This document shows, piece by piece, positions 32,550-40,537 of a DNA stretch of 51,387 nt (the stretch's first letter is position 1; the number at the start of each line of letters is the position of its first letter). The stretch comes from DTU078 sp033808535 (GTDB lineage: Bacteria > Bacillota > Clostridia > Oscillospirales > CAG-272), in NCBI GenBank assembly GCA_033808535.1, contig JAPXNL010000004.1, positions 1-51,387 on the forward strand, in the 5' to 3' direction. The translations under genes and the position numbers were made by a program. Under the pieces are notes generated by a model, which was given only the letters and a program-made list of their open reading frames with translations, was not told the DNA's origin and made no database searches.

Positions 32550-33809
32550 ATGAGATTATTAACGATTGTTTGCCTGTTCTTATTTATGCTTCTTTATTCA
32601 TGCTCAAATGATGATAATGTCCATCAAGATACAACAATGTCAGATCAGTCTGAAAAAATATTTGAGGAAACAACCGCAAATAATAAACTCTCAAATGTAG
32701 AAAGAATCGACACGCATATATTCAATAAATATACTCCGCTAAAGATTGATAAAGATATTTCATATTCTGATTATGAAGGCGGGAAAATACATAATCAAAA
32801 ATATACATTACATTTATATAAAAGTATTTCTAATTTTACTGATATTTACAGCGGAAAACAATTTAATAAAGTAATATTAGAATACGAAGAGCGTGGTTTG
32901 GTTCAAGTTTATAAACAATATTTATATTTTCACGTTATTGAAAAAGACGGTGCAAATAATGTTTTACAGTATAATATGGACGATGGCACACAGAAAATCA
33001 TTTTTTCATACACTGGAGAATATCAAATCGCAATTCGTGCGGTAAACGATGATTATCTCATCTGGCAAGAAGATGAGAATGCCAATTGGCTGAAAGTTAC
33101 TCTCAATTGCTATAACATTAAAACCGGTGCTAACGAAAAAATTCTTACCTATTCCCGCGATGAAAATGGGTATATGTATTCTTGGAATTTTAACAGAATT
33201 ATTTTAGAAGGTGCAAATGTATATTTCACTGAAAAGTATATAGACAAAAAGGCATATATAAATTTATATAAGTACGATATTCTAAATAAAAAACTTGAAT
33301 TGATTGATGAAAAATGGGGATTAGAGCCATTTATATATAAGGGAATTTCATGGTTAAGCTATGATGATAACAAAAAAGAGTACTTAATAAAAAATTTAAA
33401 CAGTCATATGCCGGAGATATATCTCGGTTCTGATTACGTAAAAATATATGCTTCACCCAATATAGTTGTAGGATATAAAAACTTTGGAAAAGATGGCATC
33501 ATGTATTATGATGGAAAGAATTCAATACCGATAATTGAGAGTACCACAAACATTGATGAAATTTATTGTACCGATTCATTTATTACCTGGGATGGATGGT
33601 CTAACGATTTTCCATTATTTTATGATATAAATAAAGAAACAATCATTTATGTTGATTGTTTGGAAGAAGGAAAACATTATATGGGTTATGTAAGCGATGA
33701 TTATTTAGTATTCGGAGCGCATAATTATATACCCGATCTGACTATAAGCAATGCGATTACTACAAAGTCTTTGGTATATTACTATATAAAAACCGAAGAA
33801 TTAACTTAA
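32550..33809 (+). CDS. AT-rich putative lipoprotein, probably acquired
   Basis: 419 residues from ATG 32550; GGGGGTGATGG is ~9 bp upstream, and earlier in-frame GTG/ATG/TTG codons are alternatives. The N-terminus is a lipoprotein signal ending LLYSC. The rest is beta-rich with repeated strand pairs (YLYFHVIEKDG, YLIWQEDENANW, NVYFTEKYIDKK, GISWLSYDD, GIMYYDGKN, SFITWDGW, YLVFGAHN), which suggests a six/seven-bladed propeller. I recognise no family. Base use is very different from all neighbours: two 60-base lines I counted have 11 and 12 G+C, and codons such as AAA, AAT, ATA, TTA dominate. It is flanked by inverted hairpins. Probably horizontally transferred; role unknown. Confidence 0.75.
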   Translation: MRLLTIVCLFLFMLLYSCSNDDNVHQDTTMSDQSEKIFEETTANNKLSNVERIDTHIFNKYTPLKIDKDISYSDYEGGKIHNQKYTLHLYKSISNFTDIYSGKQFNKVILEYEERGLVQVYKQYLYFHVIEKDGANNVLQYNMDDGTQKIIFSYTGEYQIAIRAVNDDYLIWQEDENANWLKVTLNCYNIKTGANEKILTYSRDENGYMYSWNFNRIILEGANVYFTEKYIDKKAYINLYKYDILNKKLELIDEKWGLEPFIYKGISWLSYDDNKKEYLIKNLNSHMPEIYLGSDYVKIYASPNIVVGYKNFGKDGIMYYDGKNSIPIIESTTNIDEIYCTDSFITWDGWSNDFPLFYDINKETIIYVDCLEEGKHYMGYVSDDYLVFGAHNYIPDLTISNAITTKSLVYYYIKTEELT

Positions 33810-33920
33810 ATTTTTCTTGTGTAGGCTCAATGGTACAGCATTTGTTCAAACAGCCGGGATTTTGTATTTTTCTAAATACAACATAATTCACCTGTCGCGG
33901 TGGACTTTGTCTTCAAACTA

Positions 33921-33960
33921 AAATCCGCACATCGCTTTGATGTGCGGATTTATTATTTTA
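33921..33960. terminator. Terminator hairpin between convergent genes, right flank of the AT-rich gene
   Basis: Stem AAATCCGCACATC/GATGTGCGGATTT (33921-33951) with a 5-nt loop. The oad small gene ends at 33958, so it acts for the minus-strand operon; the plus strand has only an interrupted U-run. Confidence 0.75.
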
Positions 33961-34095
33961 CTTGTTTTTTGGTGCCGTAATTTTATTCAAGAGAATTGTC
34001 ACGCCGATTATCACGCCTATAACGGCTGCGATACCGAACATGCCGACTCCCATATAATACAAATTTTCGACAAACGCAAACGGATTAAACGTCAT
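33958..34095 (-). CDS. OadG-related small membrane subunit
   Basis: 45 residues, ATG 34095 with GGGAGGT ~6 bp upstream (the ribosome site is the last codons of the beta-subunit gene, 4 bp away). One membrane helix (YYMGVGMFGIAAVIGVIIGVTIL) and a short basic tail. Position after a sodium-pumping decarboxylase beta subunit, size and single-helix form match the OadG-related small subunits known in anaerobes, which anchor or assemble the decarboxylase complex. It lacks the longer soluble tail of classical OadG. Assigned from context; the sequence is too short for strong homology. Confidence 0.72.
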   Translation of the reverse strand: MTFNPFAFVENLYYMGVGMFGIAAVIGVIIGVTILLNKITAPKNK

Positions 34096-34099
34096 GCTT

Positions 34100-35106
34100 T
34101 TAACCTCCCATGAAGAAGTTGAGGATCAGACCGCCTGCGATAACCGATGCGATCTGCCCCGATACGTTGACGCCGATGGAGTGCATAAGCAGGAAGTTCT
34201 GGTTATCCTCATGCAGGCCCATCTTATGCACCACGCGTCCTGCCATCGGGAACGCCGAGATGCCTGCGGCGCCTATCATCGGGTTTATCTTTTCTTTGAG
34301 GAAAAGATTCAAAAACTTTGCGAACAGCACGCCGCCCACCGTGTCAAATATGAATGCTACAAGGCCGAGGAACAGTATCAGAAGCGTGTCCGGCTTTAAA
34401 AACTGTTCTGCCTGCATCTGGGAGGCNNNNNNNNNNATTGAGGAGCAATAACTCCTGTAATCATGGTGATTATTATCGGGAACAATATGCGTGTGATTTT
34501 CGACACCTGCGCCTGTTGATACGGCATCCTGATAAGGCGCTCTTTCTTTGTCGTCAGCAGCTTGATAACCGGCGGTTGGATAATCGGCACAAGCGCCATA
34601 TAGGAATATGCGGCAACCATTATCGGCCCTATGTATTTCGAGCCGAGCTTTTGCGCAACAACTATGGAGGTAGGGCCGTCCGCGGCGCCGATTATCGCTA
34701 TCGACGCCGCGTCGTTGAGCTCAAAGAACATCGAGGCGGTGCACAGTGTAAAGAATATGCCGAACTGTGCCATCGCGCCGAAAATCATAAGTTTCGGGTT
34801 AGTCAGTATCGGTCCGAAATCGATCATCGCGCCGATACCGATGAAAAGTATCAGCGGAAACAGCTCATTTGCGATACCGGCAGAATAAAGTGTGCTGATC
34901 GGGCCGTGCTCGGTTACGCTGTTTATCAGCTGGTCCACGGCGCCCGACATTGGCAGATTGACTATTATCGCGCCGAATCCTATCGGCAGGAGCAGCGACG
35001 GCTCCATGTCTTTTTTAATTGCCAGGAAAATGAGCAGGGCGCCGATACCCCACATCACAACCTGCTGGGGTGTGAGGTTAAAAAGGTTGCTGTAAAGAAT
35101 TTCCAT
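34100..35106 (-). CDS. oadB: Sodium ion-translocating decarboxylase beta subunit (interrupted by assembly gap)
   Basis: Polytopic membrane subunit that couples decarboxylation of an acid (oxaloacetate, methylmalonyl-CoA or glutaconyl-CoA) to Na+ export. The N-terminal part, ~225 residues (MEILYSN... through MITGVIAPQ), has the family blocks FLAIKKDMEPSLLLPIGFG, GAMIDFGPILTNP, GAADGPTSI and LVPIIQPP. The C-terminal ~108 residues restart at ASQMQAEQFLKPDTLLIL and include FDTVGGVLFAKFLNLF and NPMIGAAGISAFPMAGR. A 10-N gap at 34427-34436 separates them, and the two halves are in different frames, so the true gap length is not 10. Compared with the family ~40-45 residues are missing. Not a genuine pseudogene in my view. 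Which acid is used cannot be told. Confidence 0.9.
34427..34436. other. Assembly gap (10 N) within the decarboxylase beta gene
   Basis: Placeholder gap; flanking reading frames disagree, so the missing length is unknown and probably more than 100 bp. Confidence 0.95.
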
Positions 35107-35124
35107 TAATTTTTGATACTCCGA

Positions 35125-37218
35125 TCAGCCAAAAAGTGAAAATACGGCAAATATGCCGGACATCAGCGACGCCACAAGCGAGACGACGGTGATCTGTGTG
35201 TTTATAGACGGGCCGGCAGTATCCTTATAGGGATCGCCTACAGTATCGCCCACGACGGCGGCTTTATGCGCATTCGAGCCTTTGCCGCCCTCCTCGCCCG
35301 ACTCGATATACTTTTTCGAGTTATCCCACAGGCCGCCGGAGTTTGACATGAACTGCGCAAGCAGCAGTCCGCTTATTATATTGCCAAGCAGGAAACCTCC
35401 GATCGCACTGACTCCGCCGATAAGCCCGACGGCGAGTGTTGTCACGATAGCCATCAGTCCGGCAGGAATGAGTTCGCGCAGTGCGCCCGTTGTCGCAATT
35501 TCAATGCACTTGTCATATTCCGGCACAACACCGGGCTTGCCTTCGCGCAGACCGAGGATTTCCTTGAACTGGCGGTGGATTTCGGCAACCATTCTCTGTG
35601 CGTTACGGTCAACACCGAGTATCAGCATCGCGGAGAAAACTGCGGGGATGGATGCACCCACAAGTATGCCGAAAAATACGGTCGGATCCATGATGTCAAA
35701 CCCGGTTAAAAGCGGTTTGCCGGCTTCGGCGAGCGCGTGGTTGACCTCGGACATATAAGCTCCGAGCAGTGAAATAACCGTCAAACCGGCGGCGCCGATG
35801 GCAAATCCCTTTGTAACGGCTTTTACTGTGTTGCCCGCGCTGTCAAGCTCATCTGCAACGCTGATTGTTTTTTCATCGTAGCCGCCCATCTCGGCAAGAC
35901 CGCGCGCATTGTCGACAATGGGGCCGTATGCGTCATTTGCAATTATCATGCCCACAATCGAAAGCATGCCCACAGCCGACATCGATATGCCGAACATGGC
36001 ATATCCTTCGCCCATCGGCTCGCAGATCAGATATGCCGCAAGGGCAGAGATTGCAATACCGACCATCGCGGGCATTGTCGATATGAAGCCGTATGATGTG
36101 CCCGACAGAATTGTAAACGCAGGTCCTGTCTTTGAGGCACGCGCAACCTTTTTAACTATAGGCTTTGTATCGTCGGTGAAGTAGTTCGTTGTGATACCGA
36201 TAATAACGCCGACGGCAAGACCGACGGCAGACGCACCCCAGATGCGCCAAGAAAATCCTTCGAACAGCGCGGTTGCCGCTGCGGTCAGAATCAGGAAAAT
36301 AGCCGATGTGGTATAAGTGGAGTTGTTGAGCGCGCGTGTGGGGCTGCCCTTCTTGCCAATACGCGCGGAAGCGATGCCGAGCACCGAGGATAAGAGTCCA
36401 ATTGCGGCATACGCAAACACCATTCCGACATTGCCGTTACCGCCGGCTGCGCTGTCGAGCGACTCTGCGAGTACCAGCGCCGCCGCCATGGAGGCTACGT
36501 TTGAGTCGAGCAGATCCGCGCCCATTCCGGCGACATCACCCACGTTGTCGCCCACGTTGTCGGCGATAACCGCCGGGTTGCGCGGGTCGTCTTCGGGAAT
36601 ACCCAGCTCAACCTTTCCCACAAGGTCGGCGGAAACGTCTGCGGTCTTTGTAAATATGCCGCCGCCTGCTTTTGCGAACAGAGCGAGCGAGCTTGCGCCG
36701 AAGGAAAAGCCAAGCAGCACCGTTGAGTCGCCGATCAGCGCAAGAGCCGCGGTCACGCCCAGCAGGCTGCACCCGACAACCGCAAGTCCCATAACCGCAC
36801 CGCCGCGGAATCCGATGAGAAACGCCGGCTTGATCCCGTCGCGGGCAGCCTCGGCTGTGCGCGAGTTAGCGGAGGTTGCGACGATTATGCCGATTTTACC
36901 GGCGAGCGCCGATATAATCGTGCCGCAAATATACGCCACAGCCATTGTCAGATTGCGAAGCGGACTGCCCACCCAAACGGGACTGGGCAAAAAGACAAAA
37001 ATAAGCAGCGCCGCACAGCCCGCAAATATTGCAAGCAGTTTGTATTCCTTCCTGATGAAGGTGTTGGCGCCGGATTTTATATACTCCGAGATTTTTATTA
37101 TAGTTTCATTTGTTGCCTTTTGCTTTTTGACCCAGATAAAGAGATACGCTGCAAATATAAATGCAATTGCAGTGACTAAAAATGAAAACGCATAAATCAC
37201 GGACAGGTTCAGTTCCAT
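35125..37218 (-). CDS. hppA: Membrane-bound ion-pumping pyrophosphatase
   Basis: 697 residues, about 16 membrane helices. Hydrolyses pyrophosphate and pumps H+ (or Na+) across the membrane. Catalytic acidic motifs: TADVSADLVGKVELG near 192-206, DNVGDNVGDVAGMGAD (220-235), and the late DTVGDPYKDTAGPS. The K+-requirement signature reads GNTVKAVTKG (462-471): Lys466 and Thr469 are the residues typical of K+-independent, H+-pumping enzymes. Gate position in helix 6 reads LLDSN (Asp238), where Glu is usual (ESY/ETY), which is uncommon. It is the first gene of an operon with the decarboxylase beta and small subunits (18 bp apart). Confidence 0.95.
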   Translation of the reverse strand: MELNLSVIYAFSFLVTAIAFIFAAYLFIWVKKQKATNETIIKISEYIKSGANTFIRKEYKLLAIFAGCAALLIFVFLPSPVWVGSPLRNLTMAVAYICGTIISALAGKIGIIVATSANSRTAEAARDGIKPAFLIGFRGGAVMGLAVVGCSLLGVTAALALIGDSTVLLGFSFGASSLALFAKAGGGIFTKTADVSADLVGKVELGIPEDDPRNPAVIADNVGDNVGDVAGMGADLLDSNVASMAAALVLAESLDSAAGGNGNVGMVFAYAAIGLLSSVLGIASARIGKKGSPTRALNNSTYTTSAIFLILTAAATALFEGFSWRIWGASAVGLAVGVIIGITTNYFTDDTKPIVKKVARASKTGPAFTILSGTSYGFISTMPAMVGIAISALAAYLICEPMGEGYAMFGISMSAVGMLSIVGMIIANDAYGPIVDNARGLAEMGGYDEKTISVADELDSAGNTVKAVTKGFAIGAAGLTVISLLGAYMSEVNHALAEAGKPLLTGFDIMDPTVFFGILVGASIPAVFSAMLILGVDRNAQRMVAEIHRQFKEILGLREGKPGVVPEYDKCIEIATTGALRELIPAGLMAIVTTLAVGLIGGVSAIGGFLLGNIISGLLLAQFMSNSGGLWDNSKKYIESGEEGGKGSNAHKAAVVGDTVGDPYKDTAGPSINTQITVVSLVASLMSGIFAVFSLFG

Positions 37219-37411
37219 AATGCAACAAACTCTTTCCCGGTTTTACCGTATAGTATTATTATGTATTATGCGCCGCGTCAGAATTTCCGCGATCTGTTTT
37301 GGTATTTTTTATGCCATAACGCCCTGATCCGTTCCTCCCGCGCGGGTACAGGTTAATTGACATACTGCAGACGTGGATTTATCTGTACGGCTCAATTGCA
37401 AAATCATTACA
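37219..37411 (-). other. Long untranslated leader of hppA
   Basis: About 185 nt between the predicted start of transcription and the ATG. No riboswitch class recognised. A CCCGCGCGGG palindrome near 37338-37347 could form a hairpin. Confidence 0.4.
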
Positions 37412-37440
37412 ATTATAACACTCGCTCAATATTTTGTCAA
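37412..37440 (-). promoter_or_regulatory. Consensus sigma-A promoter of the hppA operon
   Basis: Minus strand TTGACA (37435-37440), 17-bp spacer, TATAAT (37412-37417): a perfect consensus, implying strong constitutive expression. Confidence 0.85.
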
Positions 37441-37503
37441 TAATCAGGCTTATATATTACAGTATATTGACTATATAAAATAGAGACTGAAAATAACGGG
37501 TTT

Positions 37504-38328
37504 TTAGGCATTACGCTCACAGAGCGACATGAAGCGCATGGCATTATCGTAAAGTATTGCGGTGCGCTCTTCTTCAGTCAGCGCGAGCTGTGAAAACAGC
37601 GCCAGATGATCTTCAATCCGCATAACAGGATAATCCGTACCGTACATCACGTTTTCCACACCGCATCCGCGGATAAGCTCAAGCGCTCTTTCCGTGCTTA
37701 CGTCCCACAGCGTGCTTGAAGCATCGTACCAGACGTTCTTTCTGCCCCAGAGGTGATCGCGCGCTTCGTCCCACGCTCTGTAACCACCGAAATGTGCGGC
37801 GATGACAACAAGTCCCGGAAACATATCGAGCACCTTTGCCAGGCGCGACGGGCGGGAAAACCTGTATTGCGGCCGGTCGTCACCCATGTGCAGATACAGT
37901 TTCAGCCCGCGCGACTCAAGCTCTCCATACACCGGTAAGAGCCGCGGGTCGTCAATGTCCACGCCCTGTATATCGGGGTGGATTTTTATGCCCGCAAGCC
38001 CGAGTTCACCGCAGCGCGCGACCTCTCCCCGCAGATCGGAAAAGTCCTGATGCAGCCCCCCGAACCCAATGGCTTCAAAGCCGCGCGAACGCGAATAATC
38101 GACCAGCTCCGCAGTGGAATAATTGAGCTTCTCAACTTGTCTCGGCGCAGTTGCCACAGCCAGCAAAAAGAATCCGGCCGTGCCGGTTTCTTTCGCCTGA
38201 CGCTCAAGGTCGTCGTATGTGCCGGTGCACTGAACCGTAAATTCGTAGAATTCCCCCAGATTTTTTGCCGCTTTTTCGGCAACGGACTCAGGATATGTGT
38301 GTACGTGTGCATCTATTATTTTATTCAT
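37504..38328 (-). CDS. Amidohydrolase-family (amidohydrolase 2) TIM-barrel enzyme
   Basis: 274 residues. Metal-dependent hydrolase/decarboxylase of the amidohydrolase-2 group. Metal-site motifs: IIDAHVHTYP at the N-terminus (HxH), GIKIHPDIQG near 121, YLHMGDDRP near 153, VIAAHFGGY near 180 and the Asp in MYGTDYPVM near 233. No signal peptide. Substrate unknown; members include decarboxylases of aromatic acids and lactonases. The gene stands ~285 bp upstream of hppA in the same direction, but hppA has its own consensus promoter, so co-expression is not required. Confidence 0.86.
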   Translation of the reverse strand: MNKIIDAHVHTYPESVAEKAAKNLGEFYEFTVQCTGTYDDLERQAKETGTAGFFLLAVATAPRQVEKLNYSTAELVDYSRSRGFEAIGFGGLHQDFSDLRGEVARCGELGLAGIKIHPDIQGVDIDDPRLLPVYGELESRGLKLYLHMGDDRPQYRFSRPSRLAKVLDMFPGLVVIAAHFGGYRAWDEARDHLWGRKNVWYDASSTLWDVSTERALELIRGCGVENVMYGTDYPVMRIEDHLALFSQLALTEEERTAILYDNAMRFMSLCERNA

Positions 38329-38940
38329 AATACAGAATTATATCACATTGCAGCTATGTTTTCAACAGTTGATTTATTATTAATAAATCAGCCGCAACGG
38401 ATACGGTAAAAGCAATATATAAAATTTCACTAAAAAATATCGTATGTTACAATCAGGTTCACATTTATGCTTTATAGTGTATATATCATAATTTAAACAC
38501 TTTAGAAATGTAACCCGGTTACTGATTTCCCTGCCCTGTATATGATATTATTAGGCAGTGGTTGTCTGAATACCTTGACGCGGTTGCATAGATTCTGCTG
38601 ACGCCTGTCTTGCCATGCAAGCCATGAAAAAATGGCGCATTGCCGTTCAAGACCGGGACTTCAGCTAAGTTATTAGTATCGGCACCCCCGGCGACAATGC
38701 ACCATTACTCATTATTTTATTATTAGAAGAAAAAATGTCAAGTATGATTTATCTCTATGGATTGCAGCAGCAAAAAGTTGATAGCTGATGTTACCTGCAA
38801 TGCAGCTCGCAGCACGGACAGGAGATTTTTCAGCAAAGAAAGCTCGCAGGTGTCGGTTAATAACTTACGCCGCGGAGCGGGACAAAAACCGATTGATATT
38901 ATAAATGTCATCAGGAATAAACAAGGGAGATGAAATTTAC
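38329..38940. other. 612-bp intergenic region with possible structured RNA
   Basis: No coding region supported. Between about 38508 and 38705 several pairings nest: GTAAC/GTTAC (38508-38522), CTGCC/GGCAG (38531-38558), GGTTGCAT/ATGCAAGCC (38582-38623) and a 10-of-11 long-range stem ATGGCGCATTG/CAATGCACCAT (38632-38642 with 38695-38705). I cannot match this to a known RNA family. GATTTATT/AATAAATC near 38370-38389 is another perfect palindrome. Confidence 0.45.
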
Positions 38941-39138
38941 ATGAAAGTACGTCTAAATGAGGATAAGGAAGTCGTCAAGGCGATTCTTGAAGGGCTCAAG
39001 AAAAAAGGCGGCTACTGCCCCTGCCGTCTTGAGAAAACCGAGGACAACAAGTGCAAGTGCAAGGAGTTCCGCGACCAGATCGCCGACCCGAACTTTGAAG
39101 GATATTGCCACTGCATGCTGTTTTATAAGGAAAAGTAA
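38941..39138 (+). CDS. Small ferredoxin-thioredoxin reductase catalytic-type protein
   Basis: 65 residues from ATG 38941, with AGGGAG ~10 bp upstream. The cysteine pattern CPCR...CKCKEF...CHC matches the catalytic chain of ferredoxin-thioredoxin reductase, whose [4Fe-4S] cluster and neighbouring redox Cys pair pass electrons from ferredoxin to thioredoxin. All family cysteines appear present, but it is shorter than plant/cyanobacterial chains (~115) and matches the compact forms seen in anaerobes. No variable chain, thioredoxin or ferredoxin gene is adjacent. A terminator follows at once, so it is a single-gene unit. Redox role likely; partner unknown. Confidence 0.86.
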   Translation: MKVRLNEDKEVVKAILEGLKKKGGYCPCRLEKTEDNKCKCKEFRDQIADPNFEGYCHCMLFYKEK

Positions 39139-39150
39139 CATACTTACTTA

Positions 39151-39192
39151 AAAGCGGTAGACCGAAAAATCACGGTTTACCGCTTTATGTTT
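39151..39192 (+). terminator. Terminator after the FTR-like gene
   Basis: 14-bp stem AAAGCGGTAGACCG/CGGTTTACCGCTTT (39151-39186, one G-U) followed by a partly U-rich tail. Confidence 0.75.
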
Positions 39193-39361
39193 TGCAAGAT
39201 GAAAAAAAGCCGGGTGCCGCAGAAATTGCAAGCTAAAGCGAGCGCTTACTTTTTTAAGGTTCCCGTGCAGGTTCCAAACCCTATTATTAAAAAATACTCA
39301 AAATGCTGACAAAAACAGTTTGCTTAAAGCTGTATTATTCGAATTTTTAACACAAATAAAT

Positions 39362-39396
39362 AAGCCTGACAGGGTGCAAAAACGCTTGTCAGGCTT
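39362..39396 (-). terminator. Terminator after the tRNA pair
   Basis: Perfect 10-bp stem AAGCCTGACA/TGTCAGGCTT, followed on the minus strand by AUUUAUUUG. It lies 4 bp beyond the tRNA-Tyr 3' end. Confidence 0.8.
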
Positions 39397-39399
39397 ACT

Positions 39400-39484
39400 T
39401 GGTGGGAGCGGGTGGATTCGGACCACCGAAGTCAGTGACAACAGATTTACAGTCTGCCCCCTTTGGCCGCTCGGGAACGCTCCC
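39400..39484 (-). tRNA. tRNA-Tyr (GTA)
   Basis: Folds as a class II tRNA: acceptor GGGAGCG/CGCTCCC, discriminator A with encoded CCA, anticodon GTA in the loop CTGTAAA, long variable arm, and T-arm GGTGG-TCCGAAT-CCACC. The discriminator A matches the U of the T-box at 42233-42236. Confidence 0.95.
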
Positions 39485-39535
39485 ATATTCAGTTCCCGCC
39501 GCCTTCGCGGCGGGTGTTGCAGATTTAACTGCCAG

Positions 39536-39610
39536 TGGAGCTGGTGAACGGATTCGAACCATCAACCTGCTGATTACAAATCAGCTGCTCTACCGTTGAG
39601 CCACACCAGC
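39536..39610 (-). tRNA. tRNA-Thr (TGT)
   Basis: Acceptor GCTGGTG/CACCAGC, D-loop GGCTCAACGGTAGAGC, anticodon stem GCTGA/TCAGC around TTTGTAA (anticodon TGT), discriminator T, CCA encoded. Upstream member of a two-tRNA unit; a CCCGCCG/CGGCGGG hairpin (39494-39514) sits between the two tRNAs. Confidence 0.95.
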
Positions 39611-39728
39611 ACATCAGGTTTATCCTGCAACGTTCGGTATTATAACATATAATACTCCGTTTGTCAATATCTTTTTCGCTTTTTTTCAAACCCGCAGCTA
39701 AAAGCGGCACGCCCGGCACTGATGCTCA

Positions 39729-40469
39729 TCACAGTGCCGAGCGCAGCCTGCTTAAAATTTTCTTTTCCTCGCGCGATATTTTTACCTGAGATAGTCCGAG
39801 TATGCGCCCGGTCTGCTGCTGCGACAGTTCGCGTTCAAATCGCAGGTGTATTATCTTTTGCCACAGCTCGGGCAGCTCCGCGATCGCCTGATTTAACGCG
39901 ATTTTATCCGTGGCAGAATCGATCTCCCCGCCTTCCTCAGACAGCATGCTCTCAAGTGTCAGGCTGTCGTCGTCGCCCGACGACTCCGAGAGCGAGCGCA
40001 CTGTGCCGACCGCCTCCATCGCGTACACGACCTCCGCTTCGGGAAGTCCGCACACCCGGGCAAGCTCGGACACATGCGGTTCGCACCCGTGCTCTGCTAT
40101 GAACTCCTCGCGGCGGCGCGCGATGTCTGCGCCGATCTTTTTCGTCATGCGCCCGACTTTGATCAATCCGTCGTCGCGCAGAAAACGCCTGATCTCGCCG
40201 ACGATAAGCGGCACGGCATAAGTTGAAAACGCAGTTCCGAATGACGGATCGAAGCTGCGCGCCGCCTTTATCATTCCAATTGTGCCGATTTGGACCAGAT
40301 CTTCGTATTCTACTGCCCGGCCTCCGCACAGACAGCGGTCACGGAAACGCAGCGCAAGGCTTTTAACCAGTCCGAGATTGAGTGTCACAAGCTCGTCCAG
40401 CGCCTGCTGGTCGCCGTTTTTCACCCGGGCAAGCAGTTCCGAATTGTACGATTTATCGTATGTTTGCAT
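39729..40469 (-). CDS. sigF: Sporulation sigma factor F
   Basis: 246 residues, the usual length. Directs early forespore transcription. Sigma-70 regions: region 2 (YEDLVQIGTIGMIKAARSFD, FSTYAVPLIVGEIRRFLRD), region 3 (about 105-150) and region 4 with the helix-turn-helix FERELSQQQTGRILGLSQVKISR. The motif set and position third in spoIIAA-spoIIAB-sigF identify it over sigma-G. Held inactive by SpoIIAB until SpoIIAA is dephosphorylated after asymmetric division. 68 bp separate it from spoIIAB; a hairpin (39715-39738) overlaps its stop codon. Confidence 0.95.
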   Translation of the reverse strand: MQTYDKSYNSELLARVKNGDQQALDELVTLNLGLVKSLALRFRDRCLCGGRAVEYEDLVQIGTIGMIKAARSFDPSFGTAFSTYAVPLIVGEIRRFLRDDGLIKVGRMTKKIGADIARRREEFIAEHGCEPHVSELARVCGLPEAEVVYAMEAVGTVRSLSESSGDDDSLTLESMLSEEGGEIDSATDKIALNQAIAELPELWQKIIHLRFERELSQQQTGRILGLSQVKISREEKKILSRLRSAL

Positions 40470-40537
40470 ATTACTAAATCAGGCGCAACGGCGTTTTTCC
40501 GGCAAATTCTGTGCCGGACAAAGCACGCAAACGCCTT

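Noticed and set aside
34100..35106. Frameshifted pseudogene of the decarboxylase beta subunit
   Set aside because: The frame change coincides exactly with a run of ten N; missing sequence explains it.
34354..35109. Open frame opposite the decarboxylase beta gene running across the N-run
   Set aside because: Antisense shadow that crosses an assembly gap.
36317..37195. Open frame of 292 codons opposite hppA
   Set aside because: Low-complexity Ala/Ser/Pro translation typical of antisense to a membrane protein.
38520..38720. 6S RNA
   Set aside because: The CCCTGCC start resembles firmicute 6S RNA, but no complementary GCAGGG end or central bubble is visible.
39298..39486. Short minus-strand open frame beginning MGAFPSGQRGQ
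   Set aside because: It is a translation of the tRNA-Tyr gene, a common false gene.
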